A stretch of DNA of 53,563 nucleotides from CAWATZ01 sp963784995. GTDB taxonomy: Bacteria > Planctomycetota > Planctomycetia > Gemmatales > Gemmataceae. The translations under genes were made by a program, and so were the position numbers. The stretch is taken from the NCBI GenBank assembly GCA_963784995.1, contig CAWATZ010000009.1:1-53563 (forward strand), given 5' to 3'. Below are positions 7,509 through 15,759 of the stretch, piece by piece. The notes below the pieces were generated by a model that did not search any database, was not told the origin of the DNA, and saw only the letters and a list, made by a program, of their open reading frames with translations. The first letter of the stretch is position 1; every line of letters starts with the position of its first letter.

Positions 7509-10399
7509 AACCCCTTCCCCCGATGACCGAGGATGAGATCAGTCGCTGTTCGCCGCCGCGCGAAGCCGGCTTCGGCAGCCTGACCGGCGAGTGCGGTCCG
7601 CTGCCTCTGAAGGCGATGGACGTTCGCGTTCAGATCGATGGCCTGGTCGCCCAGATCGAGTTGCGCCAGACCTTCGTCAACACCCATCCCCGCCCGATCG
7701 AGGCGACCTATGTCTTTCCATTGCCCGATCGCGCCGCGGTGACACGTTTCCGGCTGGAAGTTGCCGGCCGGGTCATCGATGGCCAGCTCAAGGAACGCGG
7801 AGCCGCTCGCAAGGCGTACAACCTGGCCATTGCCCAGGGCCACCGGGCCAGCATCGCCGAGGAGGAACGGGCCGGCGTGTTCACGCTCCGCGTGGGCAAT
7901 CTGCCGCCGGGAGAGTCCGCCCGGGTACAGTTGACCCTCGCCGGCCCGCTGCCGTACAGCGACGGTGAAGCGACCTTTCGCTTTCCCCTGGTGGTCGCTC
8001 CCCGCTACGTCCCCGGCACACCGCTGCTGGGCCCTTCGGTGGGCGATGGCATTGCGGCCGACACTGATGCGGTTCCCGACGCTTCGCGGATCAGCCCGCC
8101 GGTGTTGCTTCCTGGCTATCCCAATCCAGTCCAGCTCAAGCTGCTCGTCGATTTCACCTCCGCGTGGCAGCCGCACGACCTGCGTTCCAGCCTGCACACT
8201 GTCATCGAGGAAGCGGTTTTCCCCGGTCGCCGCGTGACTCTCCAGCCAGGCGAACGGCTTAACCGCGACATCATCCTGCGCTTCCGCCTGGCGGAGGAGC
8301 GCCTTCGCACCGGTTTGAGCCTGCAACCCGATGCGGAAGGCAACGAAGGCACCTTCCTGCTGACGCTGGTTCCTCCGGCAGCGACAAAGGAAGGAACCCG
8401 GCCGCGCGACGTGGTCTTTGTGCTGGATCGTTCCGGGAGCATGGAAGGGTGGAAGATCGTGGCCGCTCGCCGGGCTTTGGCCCGAATGGTGGACACCCTG
8501 AGCGAACGTGACCGCTTCACGGTCATCGCCTTTGACAACAGCCTGGAGCTGCCGGCCGCGTTTGCCGGCCAGCTGGTTTCGGGCGACGACCGCCATCGTT
8601 TCCAGGCGGTGGAGTTCCTTTCACGCATTCAGGCGCAGGGCGGCACCGAGATGGCCCAACCATTGGGCCGTGCCGTCGATCTGCTCCTGGACGAAACAAC
8701 CACGAGCCGGGATCGCATCCTGGTGCTGGTGACCGATGGCCAGGTGGGCAACGAGGATCAGATCCTGCAACACCTTGGAGCCGGAGCGAAGAAGATACGC
8801 ATCTTCACGCTGGGGATTGACCGGGCGGTGAATGCAGGCTTTTTGCGTCGCCTGAGCGACCTGGGCGGCGGAGCCAGCGAACTGGTCGAGTCCGAGGAGC
8901 GGCTGGAGGAGGTGATGACGCGCATTCACCGGCTGATTGCGACGCCGCTGGTCACCGCGCTGAAGCTGGAACCGGCGGGGCTGAAGGTGATTCCGGGAAG
9001 CGTCGTCCCGGCCCGATTGCCGGACCTGTTTGCGGGGACGCCGCTGCTAATTCTGGGCCGCTACCAGGGTCAAGCGCAGGGTGGGCTCGCGCTTGTGGGT
9101 CGGGATGCCGCAGGGGGTACGTGGCAGTCCCGGATTGACGCTTCGAGAGAAGCCAGCCCGGGACTCGCCAGCCTCTGGGCCCGAGGCCGGCTGCGAGAAT
9201 TGGAGGATCGCTACGCGATGGCTGCCGACATCCGGCCGAGCCTGGAGAAGGAGATTGTGGGCGTGTCGCTGCGCCATAGCGTCCTCTGTCGCTTCACGTC
9301 CTTTGTGGCCGTGGACCGTGCCGAGGTGGTCAACCAGGGCGGGGCGATGCAGAGGATTGTCCAGCCGGTCGAACAGCCCGAGGGGTGGGCAAAGACAGCC
9401 CTTGGCGGGATTCCGGCGGCGGCTCTTGTAACAGCCGAACTGGAAGCAACGCCCAGGAAATCCAAACGGCGGGATCGTGCCAGGATGAAAGGGGATGCGT
9501 TCACGGAGTTGGTCCATCGGCAGATCCTCAGCCTCGACCAGCTGGAGGAAGCCCGGGGGGTGGCTCAACAGACAGGTCAGAAGTTGCACGATGTCCTCGC
9601 CAAACTGGAGTACGCGATTCCGGAAGAAATCTACTCGGCCCTTGCGGAGTTCCACGGCATGCCGTTGGTCAGCCTGACCGATATGACCGTGCCGATGGCC
9701 GTGGTCGAAATGGTCCCCGAGTCGGTGGCGCGTGAAAACGTCATCTTGCCACTGACCCACGAGAGCGGGTCCCTGCACATCGCCCTCAGCGATCCGTCCG
9801 ACTTCAGCACGCTGGAGAAGCTGACCTTCATTCTCAACAAGAACATCCACCCGGTGTTGGCACCCCGCGATCAGATCGTCGAGGCCATCAACCGCCACTA
9901 CGGCCAGTCCGAAACCGAATCGGTGGACTCGATGCTGGCCGAGTTCACCGACTCCGCCATCGACTTCACCGAAACCGAATCGACGGCAGAGGCTGCGGAT
10001 GCCGACTGGGATTACCTTGACAGCAACGAACGGCCAGTCGTCACGCTGTGCAATCTAATCATCGCGGAAGCAATCCAGCTGCGGGCCAGCGAAATTCACA
10101 TCGAACCCCTCGCCGACCGGGTCTGCATTCGCTACCGCATCAACGGCGTCCTGGTAGAACGCGACAGTCCGCCGCTCCGGCTGCTGGCTCCCCTCCTGGC
10201 CAGGTTGAAGATCATGGGCTCGATGGACATTGCCGAGAAACGCCAGCCCCAGGACGGCCGGATCAAGGTGTGCCTCAACGGCAAGGATTACGAACTGCGG
10301 GTCTCGATGCTGCCCACTGCCAATGGTCAGTCGTGCGTCATTCGCATTCTCGAAAACGTCCCCGCCGAGCCGCAGGCTCGCGAGGAATTCTGGAAATAA
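7502..10399 (+). CDS. VIT-vWA protein fused to the N-terminal part of a GspE/PilB ATPase
   Basis: This 965-residue protein has four parts. Residues ~14-160 form a VIT domain (LPLKAMDVRVQIDGLVAQI, ATYVFPLPDRAAV). Residues ~300-480 form a vWA domain with an intact metal site: DRSGS from D309, the Thr in GGTEMAQP, and VTDGQVGNE. Residues ~660-790 resemble the GspE N-terminal (MshEN-like) region, but the Arg and Gly positions linked to cyclic-di-GMP binding are not conserved. Residues ~845-955 match the second GspE/PilB domain (ASEIHIEPLADRVCIRYRIN, IAEKRQPQDGRI, RVSMLPT). The protein stops where the Walker A RecA domain should begin, so it cannot be a secretion ATPase. No signal peptide is seen, so a cytoplasmic place is likely. 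The start ATG overlaps the MerR gene. The role is unknown; scaffolding or docking is a guess. Confidence 0.85.
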   Translation: MLKPLPPMTEDEISRCSPPREAGFGSLTGECGPLPLKAMDVRVQIDGLVAQIELRQTFVNTHPRPIEATYVFPLPDRAAVTRFRLEVAGRVIDGQLKERGAARKAYNLAIAQGHRASIAEEERAGVFTLRVGNLPPGESARVQLTLAGPLPYSDGEATFRFPLVVAPRYVPGTPLLGPSVGDGIAADTDAVPDASRISPPVLLPGYPNPVQLKLLVDFTSAWQPHDLRSSLHTVIEEAVFPGRRVTLQPGERLNRDIILRFRLAEERLRTGLSLQPDAEGNEGTFLLTLVPPAATKEGTRPRDVVFVLDRSGSMEGWKIVAARRALARMVDTLSERDRFTVIAFDNSLELPAAFAGQLVSGDDRHRFQAVEFLSRIQAQGGTEMAQPLGRAVDLLLDETTTSRDRILVLVTDGQVGNEDQILQHLGAGAKKIRIFTLGIDRAVNAGFLRRLSDLGGGASELVESEERLEEVMTRIHRLIATPLVTALKLEPAGLKVIPGSVVPARLPDLFAGTPLLILGRYQGQAQGGLALVGRDAAGGTWQSRIDASREASPGLASLWARGRLRELEDRYAMAADIRPSLEKEIVGVSLRHSVLCRFTSFVAVDRAEVVNQGGAMQRIVQPVEQPEGWAKTALGGIPAAALVTAELEATPRKSKRRDRARMKGDAFTELVHRQILSLDQLEEARGVAQQTGQKLHDVLAKLEYAIPEEIYSALAEFHGMPLVSLTDMTVPMAVVEMVPESVARENVILPLTHESGSLHIALSDPSDFSTLEKLTFILNKNIHPVLAPRDQIVEAINRHYGQSETESVDSMLAEFTDSAIDFTETESTAEAADADWDYLDSNERPVVTLCNLIIAEAIQLRASEIHIEPLADRVCIRYRINGVLVERDSPPLRLLAPLLARLKIMGSMDIAEKRQPQDGRIKVCLNGKDYELRVSMLPTANGQSCVIRILENVPAEPQAREEFWK

Positions 10400-10429
10400 G
10401 TGGTCAACCGATCCAAGAAGGACGTTCCC

Positions 10430-12793
10430 ATGCAGAAACCAGTGCCCCCGATGACCGACGACGAGTTCAGCCGTTGCCTTCCCCCGCAGGAGGCCGGCTT
10501 CGGCAGCCTGAGCAGCGAGCGCGGCCCCTTGCCTCTCAAGGCGATGGACGTGCAGGTTCGCATTGACGGCCTGGTCGCTCAGATCACCCTGGAGCAGACC
10601 TTTGTCAACGTCCATGACGTGCCGCTGGAAGCAACCTACGTCTTTCCCTTGCCCGACCGGGCTGCGGTGACACGCTTTCGGCTGGAAGTCGCCGGTCGGG
10701 TCATCGAGGGGCAGCTCAAGGAGCGCGGCGCGGCCCGCCGTGAGTATCAGCAAGCCATCGAGCAAGGCCACCGGGCCAGCATCGCGGAGGAAGAACGACC
10801 CGGGGTCTTCACCCTGCGCGTGGGCAATCTGCCTCCCGGAGAGTCGGCCCACGTGCAGTTGAGCCTGACTGGCCCTCTGCCTTACAGCGACGGCGAGGCG
10901 ACCTTCCGCTTTCCCCTCGTGGTCGCTCCACGCTACGTGCCCGGCACACCGCTGCCTGGTCCATCCGTCGGCGATGGCACTGTCCCGGACACCGATGCGG
11001 TTCCCGACGCCTCGCGGATCAGCCCGCCGGTGCTGCTGCCGGGCTTTCCCAATCCGGTCCAGCTCAGTCTGCAAGTCGATTTCACTTCCGCGTGGCAACC
11101 GCATGACTTACGTTCAAGCCTGCACAGCGTCATCGAGGAAGCGGTCTTTCCCAGTCTGCGCGTGAGGCTCCAGCCGGGTGAACGGCTCAATCGGGACTTC
11201 ATCCTGCGTTTCCGGTTGGCAGAGGAGCGCATCCGCACGGGACTGAGTTTGCATCCGGACTCCGAGGGAACGGAGGGCACCTTCCTGCTGACTCTGGTTC
11301 CTCCGGCTGCGACAACGGAAGGAACCCGGCCGCGTGACGTGGTCTTTGTGCTTGACCGTTCCGGGAGCATGGAGGGGTGGAAGATCGTGGCCGCTCGCCG
11401 GGCTTTGGTCCGGATGGTGGACACGCTGACCGAACGCGATCGCTTCACGGTCATTGCCTTTGACAACGGCATGGAGCTGCCTGCTGCGTTTGCCGGCCAG
11501 CTGGTCTCGGGGAGTGATCGCCAGCGCTTCCAGGCCGTCGAGTTTCTGACCCGGATTCAAGCGCAGGGCGGCACCGAGATGGCCCAACCGCTGGCGCGGG
11601 CGGTCGATCTGCTCCTGGACGAAACAACCACGAGCCGGGATCGCATCCTGGTGCTGGTGACCGATGGCCAGGTGGGCAACGAGGATCAGATCCTGCAACA
11701 CCTCGGAGCCAGGGCGAAGAAGATCCGCATTTTCACGCTGGGCATTGACAAAGCAGTGAACGCGGCTTTTCTGCGACGGCTGAGCGACCTGGGCGGTGGC
11801 GCCAGCGAGCTGGTCGAGTCCGAGGAGCGGCTGGAGGAGGTGATGACGCGCATTCACCGGCTGATTGCGACGCCGCTGGTCACCGCGCTGAAGCTGGAAC
11901 CGGCGGGGCTGAAGGTGGTTCCCGGAAGCGTTGTACCGGCTCGGTTGCCGGACCTGTTCGCGGGGACGCCGCTACTGATTCTGGGCCGCTACCAGGGTCA
12001 AGCGCAGGGTGGGCTCTCGCTCCAGGGGCGGGATTCGGCGAGTGGCGCGTGGCTGTCTCGGATTGAGGCAGCGAGCGAGGCCAGCCCGGCACTTGCCAGC
12101 CTCTGGGCTCGCGGCCGGCTGCGTGAACTGGAGGATCGCTACGCAATCGACGCCGGCGCCCGGCCGAGCCTGGAGAAAGAGATTGTGAGCGTGTCGCTCC
12201 GGCATGGCGTGCTGTGCCGCTTCACGGCGTTCGTGGCGGTGGACCGGGCCGAGGTCATCGGTGGATCTGGGGTTGTGCGAAGCATCATTCAGCCAGTCGA
12301 GCAACCGGAAGGTTTGGGAAGCAAATCCGGGATGCGACTGGACCTGGCTTCACCTCTGCGCCTGGAGCAGAAAATGATGCTCTCGGATGACTTTATCGAA
12401 GATGCTCCGGTCGAAGACTTTGACGTGGACTTCTTGGGCGAGGATGAGGATGAAGAGGAGGCATTGGATGGAAGCAATCCTCGCCAACAAGCCCAGGATC
12501 TGCTCCAGGCGCTCCGAGGTTCCCCAAGCACAGATGCCAGACACCGGCTTGCACTGCTACGACAGTGGCAGGATCGGCTGGAGCAACTGCACGCGGCTCT
12601 TCTCGATACCGGCGAGCAGCCGCCGGTCATCGAACGCCTGGGTCGCCTCGTGGCCAATCTGAAGCGGTTGCTGAAGAAGTCCAGGCCAGCTAAGAACGAG
12701 GTGCAGGCGCTCTGGAGCGAACTGGAAGCGGCCCTGGACGAGTACCTCAACGGGCCGCCTACCTCGCAACGCCACGAGGGATTCTGGAAATAA
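10430..12793 (+). CDS. VIT-vWA domain protein, paralogue with acidic/helical tail
   Basis: This 787-residue protein is a paralogue of the upstream gene over its first ~620 residues. It has a VIT domain (~14-160) and a vWA domain with an intact metal site (DRSGS at D309, GGTEMAQP, VTDGQVGNE). In place of the GspE-like part it has a very acidic stretch (DFLGEDEDEEEALDG), then about 100 residues that look helical and possibly coiled (LLRQWQDRLEQLHAALLD, RLVANLKRLLKK). VIT-vWA proteins are thought to mediate metal-dependent protein contacts; animal relatives are the inter-alpha-trypsin inhibitor heavy chains. The ATG at 10430 has AAGGA at good spacing, 30 bases after the previous stop. It ends in a GFWK tail much like the EFWK tail of its neighbour. 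Long identical DNA tracts link the two genes. Confidence 0.85.
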   Translation: MQKPVPPMTDDEFSRCLPPQEAGFGSLSSERGPLPLKAMDVQVRIDGLVAQITLEQTFVNVHDVPLEATYVFPLPDRAAVTRFRLEVAGRVIEGQLKERGAARREYQQAIEQGHRASIAEEERPGVFTLRVGNLPPGESAHVQLSLTGPLPYSDGEATFRFPLVVAPRYVPGTPLPGPSVGDGTVPDTDAVPDASRISPPVLLPGFPNPVQLSLQVDFTSAWQPHDLRSSLHSVIEEAVFPSLRVRLQPGERLNRDFILRFRLAEERIRTGLSLHPDSEGTEGTFLLTLVPPAATTEGTRPRDVVFVLDRSGSMEGWKIVAARRALVRMVDTLTERDRFTVIAFDNGMELPAAFAGQLVSGSDRQRFQAVEFLTRIQAQGGTEMAQPLARAVDLLLDETTTSRDRILVLVTDGQVGNEDQILQHLGARAKKIRIFTLGIDKAVNAAFLRRLSDLGGGASELVESEERLEEVMTRIHRLIATPLVTALKLEPAGLKVVPGSVVPARLPDLFAGTPLLILGRYQGQAQGGLSLQGRDSASGAWLSRIEAASEASPALASLWARGRLRELEDRYAIDAGARPSLEKEIVSVSLRHGVLCRFTAFVAVDRAEVIGGSGVVRSIIQPVEQPEGLGSKSGMRLDLASPLRLEQKMMLSDDFIEDAPVEDFDVDFLGEDEDEEEALDGSNPRQQAQDLLQALRGSPSTDARHRLALLRQWQDRLEQLHAALLDTGEQPPVIERLGRLVANLKRLLKKSRPAKNEVQALWSELEAALDEYLNGPPTSQRHEGFWK

Positions 12794-12892
12794 CCCCAAA
12801 GAATGAATCGCCCCGATCGAAGCACCCTCAAGACGCCGGTGAAGACCTTCACCGGCGTCCTCAAATCCCCAACTCCAAGGAATAAGCAAGCC
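12775..12892 (+). repeat. Serpin leader repeat, copy 1, with hairpin
   Basis: About 118 bases before the first serpin are closely matched by the bases before the second (14031-14146). The repeat starts with GAGGGATTCTGGA, which here encodes the last residues of the VIT-vWA protein. It then contains a 12-bp hairpin at 12832-12859 (arms GACGCCGGTGAA and its complement, loop of four) and ends in an AAGGA ribosome-binding region. The hairpin could attenuate transcription or stabilise message. The serpin duplication evidently included this leader. Confidence 0.7.
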
Positions 12893-14032
12893 ATGATCAC
12901 AGCAGCCGTCCCCACCGACTTCGCCACCCGTCTCTACGACAAGCTGGCGACCACCCAGCCGGGCGCGAACCTGTTCCTGTCGCCGTTCAGCATCCAGGTG
13001 GCCCTTGCCATGACCGCCGTGGGAGCGAAGGGCCAGACCCGCAAGGTCCTGGCCGACCTGATCGACGCTCCCCAGAACGTCGAGGAGCAGAACCGTCTCT
13101 ACGCCGAATGGCTTCGCTCGATCAATGGCACGGGCGATCGGCCTTACCAGCTGGCCACGGCGAACGCACTGTGGGGGCAGAAGGGCTACCGCTTCAAGCC
13201 CGACTTCCAGAAGGCCATCGCGGACTTCTACGACGGGGCCTTTCGCGAGGTCGATTACGTCAAGCAGCCGGCCCTGGCGGTCAAGACCATCAACGACTGG
13301 GTTAGCGACCGGACCCGGGAGAAGATCAAGGACCTGATCCGTCGCGATGACGTCACTGCCGACACCCGGCTGATCCTCACCAACGCCATTTACTTCAAGG
13401 GCAAGTGGCAGCATGAGTTCAGCAAGGACGACACCTGGGAGGAGGACTGGTTCGGCCCCGCCGGAACGCGCAAGGCGCCGATGATGCACCAGGAAGGGAG
13501 CTTCCTGTACTTTGAAGACGACGATTTCCAGGCCCTGGATCTGCCCTACCAGGGCGAGCAGCTGTCGCTGCTGGTCGTGCTGCCGCGGAAGAAGGATGGC
13601 CTGTCGGCCCTGGAAAAACGCTGGGCCCAGGATGGCCTCTATCAGCGGGTGACGGCGAACCTGTTTCTCGAAGAGACGGTCGAAGTCTCGTTGCCGCGCT
13701 TCAAGATGGAAACGGAATGCCGGCTGAAGTCGGTCCTTTGTGACCTCGGTGCGGACCTGGCCTTCACCGAGAGTGCGGACTTCGGCAACCTCAGCGACGA
13801 ACCGGGCGAACCGCTCAAGATTTCTGAGGTGATCCACAAGGCGTTCGTGGAGGTCAACGAGGAAGGCACCGAGGCGGCCGCGGCCACCGCGGTCATCATG
13901 GTCTGTGAGATTGCGGAGCCGGAGCGGGAGCCGAAGGTCTTCCAGGCCGACCATCCGTTCCTGTTCTTCATCCGCGATCGCAAGACCAACACGGTGCTCT
14001 TCTCCGGTCGGCTGCTGGAGCCAAAATCGTGA
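12893..14032 (+). CDS. Serpin (inhibitory type), copy 1
   Basis: Serpins trap serine or cysteine proteases by a one-use conformational change. This 379-residue protein spans a full serpin fold: NLFLSPFSIQVALAMTAVGA near the start, LTNAIYFKGKWQHEF and MMHQEG in the middle, ISEVIHKAFVEVNEEGTEAA at the breach, and HPFLFFIRDRKTNTVLFSGR at the end. The hinge EEGTEAAAAT (P17-P8) fits the inhibitory consensus exactly, so it should be an active inhibitor. Counting from the hinge places P1-P1' at Glu-Ile in VIMVCEIAEPE, although one residue either way is possible. No signal peptide is visible at the ATG chosen (12893, after AAGGA), so the target should be cytoplasmic or export uses another route. The second serpin follows directly. 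Confidence 0.92.
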   Translation: MITAAVPTDFATRLYDKLATTQPGANLFLSPFSIQVALAMTAVGAKGQTRKVLADLIDAPQNVEEQNRLYAEWLRSINGTGDRPYQLATANALWGQKGYRFKPDFQKAIADFYDGAFREVDYVKQPALAVKTINDWVSDRTREKIKDLIRRDDVTADTRLILTNAIYFKGKWQHEFSKDDTWEEDWFGPAGTRKAPMMHQEGSFLYFEDDDFQALDLPYQGEQLSLLVVLPRKKDGLSALEKRWAQDGLYQRVTANLFLEETVEVSLPRFKMETECRLKSVLCDLGADLAFTESADFGNLSDEPGEPLKISEVIHKAFVEVNEEGTEAAAATAVIMVCEIAEPEREPKVFQADHPFLFFIRDRKTNTVLFSGRLLEPKS

Positions 14033-14146
14033 GGGATTCTGGACTTCACGGCAAAGAATGAACTGTCCCGATCGAAACACTCTCAAGACGCCGGTGAGGA
14101 TCTGCACCGGCGTCCTCAAGTCCCCAACCCAAGGAGCAAGCGAGCC
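14031..14146 (+). repeat. Serpin leader repeat, copy 2, with hairpin
   Basis: This is the second copy of the leader found before serpin 1. Here GAGGGATTCTGGA overlaps and follows the serpin 1 stop codon and is non-coding. The hairpin is at 14087-14114 (10-bp arms GACGCCGGTG and complement, loop of eight), with loop bases different from copy 1 while the stem is kept. It ends in AAGGAGC before the ATG. Stem conservation with loop change hints that the structure matters. Confidence 0.7.
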
Positions 14147-15274
14147 ATGACCACAGCGACCGTCCGCAGCGATTTCGCCACGCGCCTCTACGACAAGTTG
14201 ACGGAGACGAGGGCGGGCCAGAATCTGTTCCTGTCGCCCTTCAGCATCCAGGTGGCGCTGGCCATGGCCGCCGTGGGCGCCAGGGGCCAGACGCGCAAGG
14301 AGCTGACCGAGCTGATCGGCGCCCCCGACAGCGTCGAGGAGCAGAACCGCGTCTACTCCGAGTGGATTCGCTCGATCAATGGCACGGGCGAGCGTCCCTT
14401 TGAGCTGGCCACGGCCAACGCCCTCTGGGGGCAGCAGGGGTTCCACTTCAACCCCGACTTTCAGAAGGCCATCGCCGACTTCTATGACGGCGCCTTCCAC
14501 GAGGTGGATTACAGCGAGCCCGATCAGGTGGTCAAGACCATCAACGCCTGGGTCAGCGACAGGACGCGCGGGAAGATCAAGGACTTGATCAACCGGGAGT
14601 TCATCAAACCATTGATGAAGCTGATCCTGACCAACGCCGTTTACTTCAAGGGCAAGTGGGCCGACGAATTCGAGAAAGACCGCACCCGGGACGAGGACTG
14701 GTTCGGGCCGGCCGGCACCCGCAAGGCGCCGATGATGCATCGGGAGGGCGGCTACTCCTACTTCGAGAGTGACAGCTTCCAGGCTCTCGATCTGCCCTAT
14801 CAGGGGGAGCAACTGTCCCTGCTGGTTGTGCTGCCCCGCAACAAGGCTGGCCTGGCCCAACTCGAAACCCGCTGGGCGAAAGAAGGCCTTTATCAGCAGG
14901 TGACGGCCGGCCTGGTCCCGGAAGAGGAGGTGCGTGTCTCCTTGCCGCGCTTCAAGATGACAACCACCTTGGTATTGAAGCCGGTCCTGGCCGCTCTGGA
15001 TGCGGCACTCGCCTTCAGCCCGGCCGCCGACTTCGGCAACGTCAGCGACGAGGCGGCCCTGTCGATTTCCGATGTCATCCACAAGGCGTTCGTGGAGGTC
15101 AACGAAGAAGGCACCGAGGCCGCTGCCGCCACCGCCATCGGCTTCGTGGCACTCTCGGCGCCGATGCCCCATGAACCGAAGGTCTTCCAGGCCGACCATC
15201 CGTTCCTGTTCTTCATCCGCGACCGCAAGAGCAACGCCGTGCTGTTCTCGGGGCGTCTGCTGGACCCGAAGTGA
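14147..15274 (+). CDS. Serpin (inhibitory type), copy 2
   Basis: This tandem paralogue of 375 residues keeps the whole serpin fold: NLFLSPFSIQVALAMAAVGA, LTNAVYFKGKWADEF, MMHREGGYSYFES and VIHKAFVEVNEEGTEAA. It has the same inhibitory hinge EEGTEAAAAT. The reactive loop has the same length as in copy 1 but a different sequence, IGFVALSAPMPHE, placing Leu-Ser at P1-P1'. A Leu P1 usually goes with inhibition of chymotrypsin-, elastase- or cathepsin-G-like proteases. The body is far more conserved between the two copies than the loop, which suggests different target proteases. There is no signal peptide. The ATG is preceded by AAGGAGC. The next gene downstream is a protease about 485 bases away. 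Confidence 0.92.
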   Translation: MTTATVRSDFATRLYDKLTETRAGQNLFLSPFSIQVALAMAAVGARGQTRKELTELIGAPDSVEEQNRVYSEWIRSINGTGERPFELATANALWGQQGFHFNPDFQKAIADFYDGAFHEVDYSEPDQVVKTINAWVSDRTRGKIKDLINREFIKPLMKLILTNAVYFKGKWADEFEKDRTRDEDWFGPAGTRKAPMMHREGGYSYFESDSFQALDLPYQGEQLSLLVVLPRNKAGLAQLETRWAKEGLYQQVTAGLVPEEEVRVSLPRFKMTTTLVLKPVLAALDAALAFSPAADFGNVSDEAALSISDVIHKAFVEVNEEGTEAAAATAIGFVALSAPMPHEPKVFQADHPFLFFIRDRKSNAVLFSGRLLDPK

Positions 15275-15310
15275 AAGATGAGCAGTGTTGAGGCGACCGG
15301 CAGGTGTCTT

Positions 15311-15442
15311 GCTCCCCTCTCCCCGCTGGGCAGAGGGGTTGGCTTCGATTCATCGTTTCGCGCTGGGCCAAGTGAGCGCGAAACGATGAATCGAAGACAA
15401 CCCCTCACCCCCAACCCCTCTCCCCAGCGGGGAGAGGGGAGT
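15311..15442. repeat. Nested inverted repeats after the serpins
   Basis: Two palindromes are nested. The outer arms carry CTCCCCTCTCCCCGCTGG and its near complement (15312-15329 and 15424-15441), a CCCCTCTCCCC-type repeat that also occurs as a hairpin near 37.87 kb. The inner arms are a perfect 22-bp inverted repeat at 15343-15364 and 15375-15396 with a ten-base loop. Such elements are common between genes in planctomycete genomes. The remaining bases of this ~485-base gap show no gene that I can support. Confidence 0.65.
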
Positions 15443-15689
15443 ATCCTGGTTCGCCGCTCTTGCCGATCTTTCCGTCCAGCAGCAGCGTAATGACCATATC
15501 CGGCGGACTTGGGTTGACTGGATTGGAATGTCGGGCACAATACTGAGCCAAGGAATCGCGGATGCGGTGGCGACAGGACGTCTGCCCCTTGACTGACCCC
15601 GATCTGAACGTTTCGTCCTGGCGGTGCCTTCAGCACGGCACAACCCATTCAACGAACCTCTAGCGACCAGGAGGAGTACACGAACTCAC

Positions 15690-15733
15690 GTGTACCGGCG
15701 GGCTGATGCTGCGCCGCTCGCCTTTCCTCCGTA
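15690..15733. repeat. Intergenic repeat shared with 18490-18533
   Basis: TACCGGCGGGCT followed by GCGCCGCTCGCC and a pyrimidine run occurs here, 30-70 bases before the protease start, and again before the ABC permease gene at 18490-18533. The left flank contains a small inverted repeat, GTACACG and CGTGTAC, at 15676-15695. It looks like a degraded dispersed repeat placed in two leader regions and is probably not functional sequence for either gene. Confidence 0.5.
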
Positions 15734-15759
15734 TCGACCAGCGAAAGGACCAAGCGAGA

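Noticed and set aside
9480..10399. Functional type II secretion/pilus ATPase
   Set aside because: The frame ends before the Walker A and B domain; the fusion lacks the nucleotide-binding core.
12557..15199. 880-codon minus-strand frame across the VIT-vWA tail and both serpins
   Set aside because: It lies opposite three genes with clear domains and shows no domain itself; GC-rich codon use leaves the antisense frame free of stops.
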